DNA of 14,480 nucleotides, taken from the NCBI GenBank assembly GCA_024639415.1, contig JAHEIK010000050.1:1-14480 (forward strand), read 5' to 3'. This document shows, piece after piece, positions 1-6,938 of this stretch; within the stretch, counting starts at the first letter, position 1; each line of letters starts with the position of its first letter. The DNA is from Planctomycetota bacterium. Lineage in GTDB: Bacteria; Planctomycetota; PLA2; JAEUHO01. Below the pieces are notes generated by a model that saw only the letters and a list, made by a program, of their open reading frames with translations, did no database searches and was not told where the DNA came from. A program made the translations under genes and the position numbers.

Positions 1-285
1 CGGCGCGGGCTGCTGTGCCGGCGGCGCACGGCGCACGACGGGCACGACGGGCACGACGGGCACGACGGGCACGACGGGCGTGGTAGGCGGGCGCGCCGTG
101 GGCGGCCGCGGCTGCGCCTGCTTGACGGGCGCCTTGGGCGCAACGGGCGCCGACCACGGGGGACGGGGTGCGCGCCGCACCGCAGGCGGAGGCAGGACGT
201 CGTCGGCGACGGCGGCCTGCGCGGCGTCGACGGCGAGTGTCGCCACGAGGGCGAGTCCAAGGATCCAGATACGTGCGTGTGCCAT
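1..285 (-). CDS. Secreted proline/valine-rich protein, N-terminal part (cut by left window edge)
   Basis: Reading the minus strand from the ATG at 285 gives 95 open codons that continue past the left edge. Residues 1-22 look like a signal peptide: MAHAR, then a hydrophobic core, then an AQA-type cleavage region. After this the chain is low complexity, rich in Pro, Ala, Val, Arg and Gln. It includes a run of Val-Val-Pro triplets (about residues 70-85) encoded by a perfect 9-bp tandem repeat. There is no recognisable domain in the visible part, so the function is unknown. Such Pro-rich stretches often act as spacers after a signal peptide in exported or periplasmic proteins. No Shine-Dalgarno sequence precedes the ATG, but a TAGCCT hexamer lies 8 nt upstream. 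The signal peptide and the steady protein-like composition argue that this is a real gene. The C-terminal domain that would identify it lies outside the window. Confidence 0.6.
   Translation of the reverse strand, partial: MAHARIWILGLALVATLAVDAAQAAVADDVLPPPAVRRAPRPPWSAPVAPKAPVKQAQPRPPTARPPTTPVVPVVPVVPVVPVVRRAPPAQQPAP
33..77. repeat. 9-bp tandem repeat, five copies, inside the left-edge gene
   Basis: The unit GCACGACGG is repeated five times without error at 33-77. On the minus strand it encodes repeated Val-Val-Pro. Nine bases keep the reading frame, so copy number can change without a frameshift. This makes it a likely length-variable linker. Confidence 0.85.
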
Positions 286-293
286 CAGGGAGA

Positions 294-322
294 AGGCTAC
301 CCAACCGGCGCCCGCTTGTGGA
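294..322 (-). promoter_or_regulatory. Candidate promoter of the left-edge secreted-protein gene
   Basis: On the minus strand there is TCCACA (317-322), a 17-nt spacer, then TAGCCT (294-299), which ends 8 nt before the ATG at 285. The first box matches TTGACA at four of six positions and the second fits TANNNT. If used, transcription would start almost at the start codon. Such short motifs occur by chance, so this is only suggestive. Confidence 0.3.
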
Positions 323-585
323 GCCCCGGGCAGCCCGCGGCGCGACGGGTTCGCGGGATGTTCGTCAGGCAGCGGCTCCGGACGACGCTCTCGGCCCACC
401 GCCGCGGGACCCGCTCAAGGGGCGCACGGCGCGCGTACCTCCTACCCGGTCATGCCATGGAACGGGCCTGGAGATCCGCCGCGGGACGGCCTCCCATACC
501 GCCTGCGGCGGTACGGGTCCCACTGGGGGTCCGCAGCGGACCATGCACGCTTCACTGGCTCGCGTGCGTAGTCGTAGCGCCCACC

Positions 586-774
586 GCGTCCGCCTGCCGT
601 TGCCTTCCTTTGCGTACTTCGCCCGCTTTGTGCCCCTACGGCCCGACCATGCCGGACGCGTCCGCCTGCCGTTGCCTTCCTTTGCGTGCTTTGCCCTCTT
701 TGTGCCCCTACGGCCCGACCATGCCGGACGCGTCCGCACGCCGTTGCCTTCCTTTGCGTACTTTGCCCTCTTTG
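586..774. repeat. 72-bp intergenic tandem repeat, about 2.6 copies
   Basis: Copies lie at 586-657, 658-729 and 730-774 (partial). Copies 1 and 2 differ at three positions. Copy 3 matches for 45 bp with three changes and then diverges. Read on the minus strand, each unit has a GTAGGGGCACAAAG block followed by purine-rich GCAAAG/GCAAAGG/GCAACGG sub-repeats at 9-10 bp spacing. A 12-bp palindrome, CGGACGCGTCCG, sits at each of the two copy junctions (653-664 and 725-736). From memory, GACGCAAAG-type repeats occur between genes in many environmental bacterial genomes and yield spurious Lys/Arg-rich ORFs. Their role is unknown to me. Confidence 0.9.
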
Positions 775-780
775 CGTCTT

Positions 781-807
781 GCCGAGGGGAGCGCCGCGCC
801 CTTCGGC
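781..807 (-). terminator. Candidate terminator hairpin after the transglutaminase-like gene
   Basis: The inverted repeat starts directly after the TAG stop at 808-810. The outer stem is GCCGA/TCGGC and the inner pairing is GGG/CCC and GC/GC, with two single mismatches. No T-tract follows on the minus strand, so it would be a weak or Rho-assisted terminator if it works at all. Confidence 0.35.
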
Positions 808-1860
808 CTAGCCTTCGAGCGCCTCGCTCACCGCCAGCTCTACAGGCCCGTACTCCGTGACGGTGACGAGAATCACGCGCGTACCGTCGCTCAGCGTCTT
901 CTTGATCCAGGGCTTGGCCGGGGTACTGCCCGCCTCGTACGTAGCCGCGACGTCGGCACCGAGGTAGCTCGCCCAGAGGTTCTTCGGCAGCACGGGCTTG
1001 CCTTCGCTCGTGGTCACGACCAAGGTCTTGCCCCGTGCGAGCTTCAGGGAGGCCTTCCAGTCCCTGCTCGAAGCACGCGCGACGAGGTAGCCCAGCGTCT
1101 TGCAGCCCTCGCGAGCGTAGGTCGCCGCGCTGCCCTGCCCCGTCACGTAGATGCGCCACGGCGCGAGAAGGTCCACCGCGCGGGCGTACGCGTTGCGCGG
1201 CTTCTGCGTCCGCCGCAGGTACTCCTCCAGCTGGCCGCGCCAGAGCTCGAAGCGGTTGGGAAGCACGAGCGCGTAGGGATCACCACCCTTGTCGTAGGCA
1301 AGGTGCCCGCCGGGCAGCTTGCGCGCCCTCACGTCGTGATCCGGGTAGAGCGCCGCCGTGACGGGGTCGAGCAGCTGCCAACGACGATCCACGTACACCT
1401 CGAGGAAGATGCGTCCCATCGGACCCTTGATGGGGCGCTGCTTGCGCAGGTGCACCTCCAGCGCCTCGGCATGCAGCGACTTCACCCAGGTCGCGGGAAT
1501 CCCCGCGAGCCGTGCGATCACGCCGATCACGAGCGCACGATCGGCTTCGCCCGTGGCGTAGCCGTCGGCGAGAAGCTGGTCCACCGTGCGCCACGTCGGC
1601 GTCTTGCCGCGCTGGATGCGGAGGTTGCGCCCCACCCAGCGCACGATCTGGCTCAGCGTTCCCGTCGGCGTCTTGCCCTTCGCAGCCAGCTGCCGGGCGA
1701 TCCCCTGCGAGCGCTGGCCCGCGCCGACCGTCCCGCCCAGCACGAGCTGCGCCTTCGGATCGGCGTAGTCGACCCGGTCGAGCCGGGGGTCCTCCGCGCG
1801 TGCGGCAGGCGCCAGGAGGCAGAGCAACGTGAGGGCCATGATGGGTGCAGCGAAGCGCAT
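808..1860 (-). CDS. Secreted transglutaminase-like protein, probably catalytically inactive
   Basis: The protein has 350 residues. Residues 1-22 are a signal peptide ending in ARA before EDP, so it should act in the periplasm or be secreted. Residues about 65-180 follow the transglutaminase-like fold: a helix with IVRWVGRNLRI, then TVDQLLADGYATGEADRAL, AGIPATWV, and the strand pair FLEVYVDRRWQLLDPV. In active members the helix begins G-C-x-D and the first strand carries His. Here Glu105 replaces the Cys and Arg150 the His, while Asp165 of the triad is kept. The fold call is therefore by motif, and enzyme activity is doubtful. The C-terminal 170 residues have no domain I recognise. The ATG is supported by AGGAG eight bases upstream. 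The gene is divergent from folC and is followed by a hairpin and the 72-bp repeat. A binding or scaffold role is possible but unproven. Confidence 0.7.
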   Translation of the reverse strand: MRFAAPIMALTLLCLLAPAARAEDPRLDRVDYADPKAQLVLGGTVGAGQRSQGIARQLAAKGKTPTGTLSQIVRWVGRNLRIQRGKTPTWRTVDQLLADGYATGEADRALVIGVIARLAGIPATWVKSLHAEALEVHLRKQRPIKGPMGRIFLEVYVDRRWQLLDPVTAALYPDHDVRARKLPGGHLAYDKGGDPYALVLPNRFELWRGQLEEYLRRTQKPRNAYARAVDLLAPWRIYVTGQGSAATYAREGCKTLGYLVARASSRDWKASLKLARGKTLVVTTSEGKPVLPKNLWASYLGADVAATYEAGSTPAKPWIKKTLSDGTRVILVTVTEYGPVELAVSEALEG

Positions 1861-1905
1861 GGGTCGTCTCCTGAGCGGGTCGGCCGATTTATCGCATAGC
1901 GGGCC

Positions 1906-1911
1906 TACAAT
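1906..1911 (+). promoter_or_regulatory. Candidate -10 box of folC
   Basis: TACAAT lies 9 nt before the folC ATG, with no Shine-Dalgarno sequence between. No clear -35 box is seen at the usual spacing. If used, the mRNA would be nearly leaderless. The 60-bp gap at 1861-1920 must also hold the promoter of the divergent transglutaminase-like gene, for which I see no convincing box. Confidence 0.4.
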
Positions 1912-1920
1912 CCGCCGCCC

Positions 1921-3192
1921 ATGAGCAAGCGCCCTTCACTGCCCGCCAAGATCCGCAACCGGGCCGGCGTGGACGCCTTGCTCGCCGCAGCGACGAACTT
2001 CGAGGAGAAGCTGCCGCGCGACCCGCTGAAGAAGGCGCTGGATCTCGGACGCGTGACGGCGCTGCTGGCCTCGGTCGACCATCCCCAGGTCGGCCCCCGG
2101 ACGGTTCACATCGCAGGCTCGAAAGGCAAGGGCACGGTCGCACGCATGATCGCCTCGGGCCTCGCCCGCGCAGGGCGCAAGCCGATCGGGCTCTACACGT
2201 CGCCGCACCTCGAGGACCTGAGCGAGCGCATCGCCATCGACGGCAAGCCGATTCGGGAGAAGCCCCTGGCGCGCGCGGCCCATGCGGTCCTGCCGCACGT
2301 CCGCGCCACGCAAGGGACCTCCGACGCGCCGACCTTCTTCGAGATCTTCACGGCCATCGCATGGTGCGCGTTCCGCGAGGCGGGGTGCACGGACGTGGTG
2401 CTGGAGACGGGCCTGGGCGGCCGGCTGGACGCCACGAACGTGTGCGTGCCCGCCGTGACGGTCATCACCTGCATCGAGCTGGAGCACACGCGGCTGCTGG
2501 GCGACACGCTGGCGCTCGTCGCCGGCGAGAAGGCCGGCATCCTCAAGCCGGGCGTGCCGGTCGTCGCGGTGGGTCTGGCGGAGGAAGCACTGGAGGTCGT
2601 GCGGGCCCGCGCGCGCCAGATCCAAGCGCCGTTCGACGAGGACGCCACGGCGGACGTCCGCACGGTCACGCTACCGGGCGCACACCACCTGGACAACGCG
2701 CGCGCGGCATTCCTCGCCTTGCGCATCCTCGACGTGTCGCAGCGCGACGCCCTGAACGGCATCTGCGAGACGCTGCTGCCGGGCATCCTCGAGGAAGTCG
2801 TCTCGCAGCCGCGCGTGATCATCGACGGCGCCCACACCCTGACGTCGGCACGCGGCACGCGTCGGGCCGTGGCCGAGCGCTGGCCGGGCGAGCCGGTCGT
2901 GCTGCTGACGGCCATGCTGGAAGAGAAGGACGTCGAGGGCATCGCGAGCGCGCTCGCCGAGGACGTCACGCACGTCGTGACGACACGCGTCGGCTCGCCC
3001 CGCTGCTTGCCGGCCGAGGCGCTCGCGGACCGTATCCGGGCCGTGGTCACGGCCCCGGTCCAGAGCGAGCCCGACACAGGCAAAGCCCTACGGCGTGCGT
3101 GCGACCTCGCGGGTCCGCGGGGGCTCGTGCTGTGCTCCGGCAGCACCTACCTCGCGGGCGACGTCCGCAAGCTCGCCCGCGAGTTCAGCTAG
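1921..3192 (+). CDS. folC: Folylpolyglutamate synthase / dihydrofolate synthase
   Basis: FolC is a cytoplasmic Mur-ligase-type enzyme. It joins glutamate to dihydropteroate and/or extends the glutamate tail of folates, using ATP. The 423 residues match the usual family length. The P-loop is GSKGKGT at residues 66-72, followed by LYTSPHL and ERI-x-IDG. The centre has FFEIFTAIAW, ETGLGGRLDATN, and EH-x3-LGDTL leading to GEKAGILKPG. The C-terminal domain opens after GAHHLDNARAA. Its glutamate-ligase signature reads IIDGAHTLTS, where DGAHNP is usual. The start is the first ATG after a TACAAT box and the P-loop distance is normal. The gene stands alone on the plus strand. Its stop codon region overlaps the end of rsgA by 8 bp, tail to tail. 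Whether it has both activities cannot be told from sequence alone. Confidence 0.93.
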   Translation: MSKRPSLPAKIRNRAGVDALLAAATNFEEKLPRDPLKKALDLGRVTALLASVDHPQVGPRTVHIAGSKGKGTVARMIASGLARAGRKPIGLYTSPHLEDLSERIAIDGKPIREKPLARAAHAVLPHVRATQGTSDAPTFFEIFTAIAWCAFREAGCTDVVLETGLGGRLDATNVCVPAVTVITCIELEHTRLLGDTLALVAGEKAGILKPGVPVVAVGLAEEALEVVRARARQIQAPFDEDATADVRTVTLPGAHHLDNARAAFLALRILDVSQRDALNGICETLLPGILEEVVSQPRVIIDGAHTLTSARGTRRAVAERWPGEPVVLLTAMLEEKDVEGIASALAEDVTHVVTTRVGSPRCLPAEALADRIRAVVTAPVQSEPDTGKALRRACDLAGPRGLVLCSGSTYLAGDVRKLAREFS

Positions 3193-4135
3193 CGTCACGC
3201 TCCTCGAGGCTCTCGAGGATCTTGAGGTAGCTGTCGAAGCGAAACGGCGGCAGGGCGCCTTCGACCAGCGCCGCCTGCACGGCGCACCCCGGCTCGTGGG
3301 TGTGACTGCAGTCGGGGTAGCGGCAGTCGGGTGCGAAGAGCGCGATGTCCCGGAAGAGCCACGCGAGATCCCGCTTGGGGATGCCGAAGAGCCCGAACTC
3401 GCGCACGCCGGCCGTGTCGATCACGGCCCCGCCGCCCTCGAGATCGAGCCACACGGCCGCCGTCGTGGTGTGTGTGCCGCGTCCGGTCACGGCGTTCACG
3501 TCCCCGACCACCAGACCCAGATCTACTTGGACCGCGTTGAGCAAGGAGGACTTGCCTACCCCGCTGTGGCCGGCCACGACACTCGTGCGCCCGACCAACG
3601 TCTCGCGCAAGGCGTCGATGCCGGTGTGCACTGCCGCACTTGTGCAGAGCACCTTGTAGCCCAGCGCCTCGTAGACGGCCGCCTCCGGCGGCGCCTCGTC
3701 GCCCAGGTCCATCTTGTTGACGACGATCACGGCGTCGAGTTCGGAGAACTCCACGACCGCGAGCACGCGATCGACCCAGGCGGGGTTGAAGGGTGGGTCG
3801 AGCAGAGCCGTGACGATGACGACCTGGTCGACGTTCGCAGCCATCACGTGCTCGACGCGTTCACGCCGCGCCGCAGGTCGCGAGAGCGTGCTGCGCCGTG
3901 GCTCGATCGAGTCGACGACGCCCCGGTCTTCCTGCGAGCGGATCACCAGCACCCTGTCGCCGACGGCCACGGGAGACTTCTGGTGGCGCCGATCGCGCAG
4001 GTGGATCTTGCCGCGCACACCGCACCAGAGCTCGTAGCCGTCGCCGGGCAGATCCGCAAGCGGCTCGTCGAGGCGCACGAGGCAGCCCTTGGCATCCAGG
4101 CGCACGACCCTTGCAGCTAGCGTGCTCTCGCTCAC
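3185..4135 (-). CDS. rsgA: Ribosome small-subunit-dependent GTPase A
   Basis: RsgA is a GTPase that binds the 30S subunit late in assembly and checks or clears its decoding site. The 316-residue protein has the family's circularly permuted order of GTPase motifs: G4 NKMD at 140-143, G5 TSA near 165-167, the P-loop GHSGVGKSS at 189-197, and G3 DTAG at 240-243. An OB-fold-like N-terminal domain covers about residues 5-80. The C-terminal zinc motif is complete: C271, C276, H278 and C284, spaced C-x4-C-x-H-x5-C. It starts at GTG, and this GTGA overlaps the stop of the upstream methyltransferase by 4 bp, so translation is probably coupled. It is the last gene of the seven-gene minus-strand run, and its 3' end overlaps that of folC. 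Confidence 0.95.
   Translation of the reverse strand: MSESTLAARVVRLDAKGCLVRLDEPLADLPGDGYELWCGVRGKIHLRDRRHQKSPVAVGDRVLVIRSQEDRGVVDSIEPRRSTLSRPAARRERVEHVMAANVDQVVIVTALLDPPFNPAWVDRVLAVVEFSELDAVIVVNKMDLGDEAPPEAAVYEALGYKVLCTSAAVHTGIDALRETLVGRTSVVAGHSGVGKSSLLNAVQVDLGLVVGDVNAVTGRGTHTTTAAVWLDLEGGGAVIDTAGVREFGLFGIPKRDLAWLFRDIALFAPDCRYPDCSHTHEPGCAVQAALVEGALPPFRFDSYLKILESLEERDAS
3201..3219. terminator. Perfect 8-bp hairpin at the folC/rsgA convergent ends
   Basis: TCCTCGAG, a 3-nt loop GCT, then CTCGAGGA form a perfect stem starting 9 bp after the folC stop and lying inside the last codons of rsgA. No T-tract follows on either strand. It could help stop transcription from folC. It may equally be a by-product of the Leu-Glu codons (CTCGAG) near the RsgA C-terminus. 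Confidence 0.3.
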
Positions 4136-4902
4136 GAGCGGGGCCTTCCTGCATGGCGCAGGGCTGCGACGACGATGCCGGCCGCGACGGCCGCGTTCAG
4201 CGAGTCGACGCCGGGCTCGATGGGGATTCCGATGCGGCGCGTCGCTGCGGCGTGCGCCGCCTCGCCGGGACCGCCGCCCTCCGAACCCACGACGAGGGTC
4301 AGATCGGACGGCACGGCTCCGACGGCGAAGACGTCCTCCCCGTCGCGCTCCAGCACGTAGACGGCACGCGCCCCGAGAGCCGCGCTGATTTCGTTCGCCT
4401 CCGCCCGGGCGCAGGGCAACCGCAGCGCCAGTCCGGCGGAGGAGCGCAACGCCTTGAGCCCGAGCGGATGCGCGCCCCCCGAGGACACGAGCAGGCCGGA
4501 CGCACCGAAGGCGACGGCAACACGCACGACGGCGCCGACGTTGCCGGGATCCTGCAGCCCGTCGAGCCAGAGCAGCAACCCGGGCAGCGCGGCGACCTCG
4601 GCGAGATCGCGGGAGGTGTCGCGCACGAGCGCAAGGACGCCCTGCGGCGAGACGGTGCCGCCCAGCCGCTGGAAATCAGACACGCTGCCCTCCCCCACGC
4701 CGACCCCCGCAGCGCGGGCGTCGGCCCGGAGGCCGTCCGCCACCTCCGGATCCAGGTCGGTGCGCAGCCACAGCTCCGTGACGACGTCGGCCGCGAGCGC
4801 ATCGCGCACGGCGCGCCGGCCCTCGAGCAGGAAGAGCGGCTCGTGCCAGCGCCCCTTGGCGATGGCCGCGATGCGCTGGCGCTGGGCACGACTGATGCTC
4901 AC
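4132..4902 (-). CDS. SpoU/TrmH-family RNA 2'-O-methyltransferase
   Basis: The predicted role is S-adenosylmethionine-dependent 2'-O-ribose methylation of rRNA or tRNA in the cytoplasm. The protein has 256 residues. Residues 1-95 fit the small substrate-binding domain with FLLEGRRAVRDAL near the start. The SPOUT methylase domain spans about 105-250 and shows all three family motifs: LQDPGNVGAVVRVAVAFGA (116-134, with N121 and R127), VVGSEGGGPG (204-213, E208), and IPIEPGVDSLNAAVAAGI (226-243, S234 and N236). The knotted fold usually works as a dimer. The exact target nucleotide cannot be assigned. The start is GTG at 4902, overlapping the stop of the pseudouridine synthase by GTGA. Its own stop overlaps the GTG of rsgA the same way, so the three genes are probably translated together. 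Confidence 0.9.
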   Translation of the reverse strand: MSISRAQRQRIAAIAKGRWHEPLFLLEGRRAVRDALAADVVTELWLRTDLDPEVADGLRADARAAGVGVGEGSVSDFQRLGGTVSPQGVLALVRDTSRDLAEVAALPGLLLWLDGLQDPGNVGAVVRVAVAFGASGLLVSSGGAHPLGLKALRSSAGLALRLPCARAEANEISAALGARAVYVLERDGEDVFAVGAVPSDLTLVVGSEGGGPGEAAHAAATRRIGIPIEPGVDSLNAAVAAGIVVAALRHAGRPRS

Positions 4903-5930
4903 GCGCGCACCCGGCCGAGACCCGTCGTCCGCAACTCATCGAGCACGGCAAGCGCTGCGCGGAGTTCCGGAGGCAGCGGGCTCTCCACGGCGAGCGACGC
5001 GCCGGTCACGGGGTGCGCCATCTCCAAGCGCTGGGCATGCAAGGCGAGGCGCGCGAGAACGACGCCGTCGTCCGCGGGCTGGATACGCGGATCGATGTGG
5101 CTGCGCAGCAGGGGTCGCGGATCGCCATAGAGATGATCGCAGGTGATGGGGTGCCCGATGTAGGCGAGATGCACGCGCAGCTGGTGCGTGCGACCGGTCA
5201 GCAGATCGAGGCGCAGCAGCGCATGGCGCTCGTAGGCGTGGACGAGTTCCCAGCGCGTACGCGCAGGCTGCCCATCGGCTCGCACTGTCTGGTGGAGTGA
5301 CGTGTCCGCATCCAGGTCGCGCCCCATGGGAGCCTCGATGAATCCCGACGTCTCCGCAGGGACGCCCTCGACGAGGGCGTAGTAGGTCTTGCGTACGTCG
5401 CGCGCCATGAAGAGGTCCATGACCTGCGCGTCCACCTTGCGGTTCTTCACGACGAGCACGACGCCGCTCGTGTCCCGGTCGAGGCGATGGGCGAGGCGCG
5501 GCACGACATCGGACTTGGGATCGTCGCTGCGGTAGCGCGCGTGCAGCTTGTTGATGAGCGTTCCATGGCGCGTGCGCCCGACGGGATGCACTGCCATGCC
5601 GCTGGGCTTGTCGACGGCGAGCAGGTCCTCATCCTCGTGGAGGACGACGAGGTCCTTGTCGCACTCGCGCTCCGGCGCCGTCGGGTCCTCGGGCAACTTG
5701 ATCACGATGTCATCGCCCGACCGCGTCTTGAAGGAGGGCTTGGCGGTCTTGCCATTGACCAGGACCTCGCCCCGCTCGACCTTGCGTCGGTAGAACGTGC
5801 GGCTGTGCCAGGGATAGTGCGCGCGCAGGAGGGCGTCGAGCCGCGCACCTTCCTCCTTCGCCTCGACCGTGAAGGTGAATTCGCGGATCGGGCGCGAGAG
5901 ATCCAGATAGTGGCGCTGAACCCGCGGCAT
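4899..5930 (-). CDS. RluA-family pseudouridine synthase (RluC/RluD-like)
   Basis: The enzyme turns uridines into pseudouridine, most likely in 23S rRNA. It has 343 residues from the ATG at 5930. An S4 RNA-binding domain covers about residues 28-80 (ARLDALL, RGEVLVNGKTAK). The catalytic domain follows, with LLAVDKPSGMAVHP (103-116), the signature HRLDRDTSG (148-156, catalytic Asp151) and GRTHQLRVHL (246-255). I chose this ATG over one 78 bp upstream because the longer version would overlap the epimerase by 37 bp and add a Gly/Ala/Arg-rich tail with no family resemblance. A CACAAT hexamer lies 6 nt before the ATG and no Shine-Dalgarno is seen, so an internal promoter is possible. The 3' end overlaps the next gene by GTGA. 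RluD or RluC specificity cannot be settled from the sequence. Confidence 0.9.
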   Translation of the reverse strand: MPRVQRHYLDLSRPIREFTFTVEAKEEGARLDALLRAHYPWHSRTFYRRKVERGEVLVNGKTAKPSFKTRSGDDIVIKLPEDPTAPERECDKDLVVLHEDEDLLAVDKPSGMAVHPVGRTRHGTLINKLHARYRSDDPKSDVVPRLAHRLDRDTSGVVLVVKNRKVDAQVMDLFMARDVRKTYYALVEGVPAETSGFIEAPMGRDLDADTSLHQTVRADGQPARTRWELVHAYERHALLRLDLLTGRTHQLRVHLAYIGHPITCDHLYGDPRPLLRSHIDPRIQPADDGVVLARLALHAQRLEMAHPVTGASLAVESPLPPELRAALAVLDELRTTGLGRVRA

Positions 5931-5971
5931 CCGGCCATTGTGCCGTGCCGCGGAGCATGTGCCTACGAGTC

Positions 5972-6919
5972 CTAGGACGCGGCGTGCCGGCGCTGGACCG
6001 TCTCCCACTGCAAGGCCACGCCTTCCTCGAGCTCGACCGTCGGCTCGTAGTCCAGCAGGCGCCGCGCCTTGGCGATGCAGGCGTGGGTGACGCGCACATC
6101 CCCGGCCTCCGCGGGCTTGTAGTGCACCTCGAGCACCTTGCCGGTCGCCTGCTCGATCGCGGCGAGGACGTCGTTCAGGGGCCGTGTCCGCCCCCGCGCG
6201 AGGTTGATGTTCTCCCCTACGGGAGCCCGCTCCACGGCCGCGACGATGCCGGCGACGATGTCGCCCACGTAGGTGAAGTCGCGCTGCTGCGTGCCGTCGC
6301 CGTACACCTCGATCGGCCGCCCCTCGAGGGCAGCGAGCAGGAAGCGCTGCGTCGCCTTGTCCGGGCGTTCCCGCGGCCCGTAGCAGGAGAAGAAGCGCAG
6401 CGACGCGGTCGGCAGGCCGTGAACGCTGCCGTAGAGATGCGCCATGTGCTCGCCGGCGAGCTTGGTCACGCCGTAGGGGCTGTAGGGCGCGGGGAGCCAG
6501 CTCTCGTCGATCGCCTCCAGCGCGTCGTCGCCGTACACGCTGGCGCTGCTGCCGTACACGAAGAGCGTCTTCGGCCGCTTGCGTAGCGCCTCGAGCAGCC
6601 GCTGCGTCGCCAGGACGTTGTTCTCCAGATAGCTCGTGAACTCGGTGCCCCAGCTGCCGCGCACACCGGGAATGCCGGCCAGGTGCACGACCGCGTCGAC
6701 GCCGTCCAGCATCTCGTCGAGAGGATCACTGCTCAGGTTGCTCTCGAAGAAGCGCAGGTCCGCGTGGTCGCGGTAGCCGGCCATGTTCGCTTCCTTCGTA
6801 GCCCGCGGGTAGTACGGGTCGAAGTCGTCTACGCCGGTCACGGAGTGCCCCTCGGCGAACAGCCGCTCGACGAGATGGGAACCGATGAAGCCGGCCGCGC
6901 CGGTCACGAGCACATGCAT
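5972..6919 (-). CDS. NAD-dependent nucleotide-sugar epimerase/dehydratase (extended SDR)
   Basis: This is a cytoplasmic enzyme that probably epimerises or otherwise modifies a UDP- or similar nucleotide sugar. The 315 residues show the extended short-chain dehydrogenase pattern. The NAD-binding GAAGFIGSHL is at 7-16, with D31/D32 at the end of the second strand. HLAG follows at 79-82. The catalytic residues are Ser in YGSSASVYGD (122-131) and the Y149-x3-K153 pair in SPYGVTKLAGE. RFFSCYGPRERPD and QRDFTYVGDI are typical of the UDP-glucuronate/UDP-N-acetylglucosamine 4-epimerase-like group. The exact sugar is not readable from this. GGAG lies 7 nt before the ATG. It sits 19 bp after the ArnT-like gene. 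This position suggests it makes the sugar used by the glycosyltransferases of the same operon. Confidence 0.9.
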   Translation of the reverse strand: MHVLVTGAAGFIGSHLVERLFAEGHSVTGVDDFDPYYPRATKEANMAGYRDHADLRFFESNLSSDPLDEMLDGVDAVVHLAGIPGVRGSWGTEFTSYLENNVLATQRLLEALRKRPKTLFVYGSSASVYGDDALEAIDESWLPAPYSPYGVTKLAGEHMAHLYGSVHGLPTASLRFFSCYGPRERPDKATQRFLLAALEGRPIEVYGDGTQQRDFTYVGDIVAGIVAAVERAPVGENINLARGRTRPLNDVLAAIEQATGKVLEVHYKPAEAGDVRVTHACIAKARRLLDYEPTVELEEGVALQWETVQRRHAAS

Positions 6920-6938
6920 GAGGTCGCTCCGTCCGGCC

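Larger units (their letters stand above)
286..807. other. Non-coding interval with repeats and hairpins
   Basis: This stretch separates two minus-strand genes. The long open frames across it, on both strands, are typical of high-GC DNA and have repetitive, Arg-rich translations, so I see no gene here. It holds a 72-bp tandem repeat (586-774) and an inverted repeat right after the transglutaminase-like gene (781-807). It also holds two adjacent inverted repeats. One has stem TACCGCC/GGCGGTA with a 3-nt loop at 497-513, extendable to 493-517 across one mismatch. The other is GGTCCGC/GCGGACC at 528-542. From about 323 to 490 I see nothing recognisable. Confidence 0.6.

Noticed and set aside
586..774. 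Short CRISPR array
   Set aside because: The repeats are directly adjacent 72-bp units with no unique spacers between them, and there are no cas genes nearby.
365..1159. Minus-strand protein with Lys/Arg-rich 24-residue repeats
   Set aside because: The repeats are just the translated 72-bp intergenic unit, and the frame runs out of phase into the 3' part of the transglutaminase-like gene.
277..1899. Long plus-strand open frame of 540 codons across the left region
   Set aside because: It lies opposite the transglutaminase-like gene and the repeat region, and its Arg/Ala/Pro-rich translation shows no motifs. Such frames are expected opposite genes in very GC-rich DNA.
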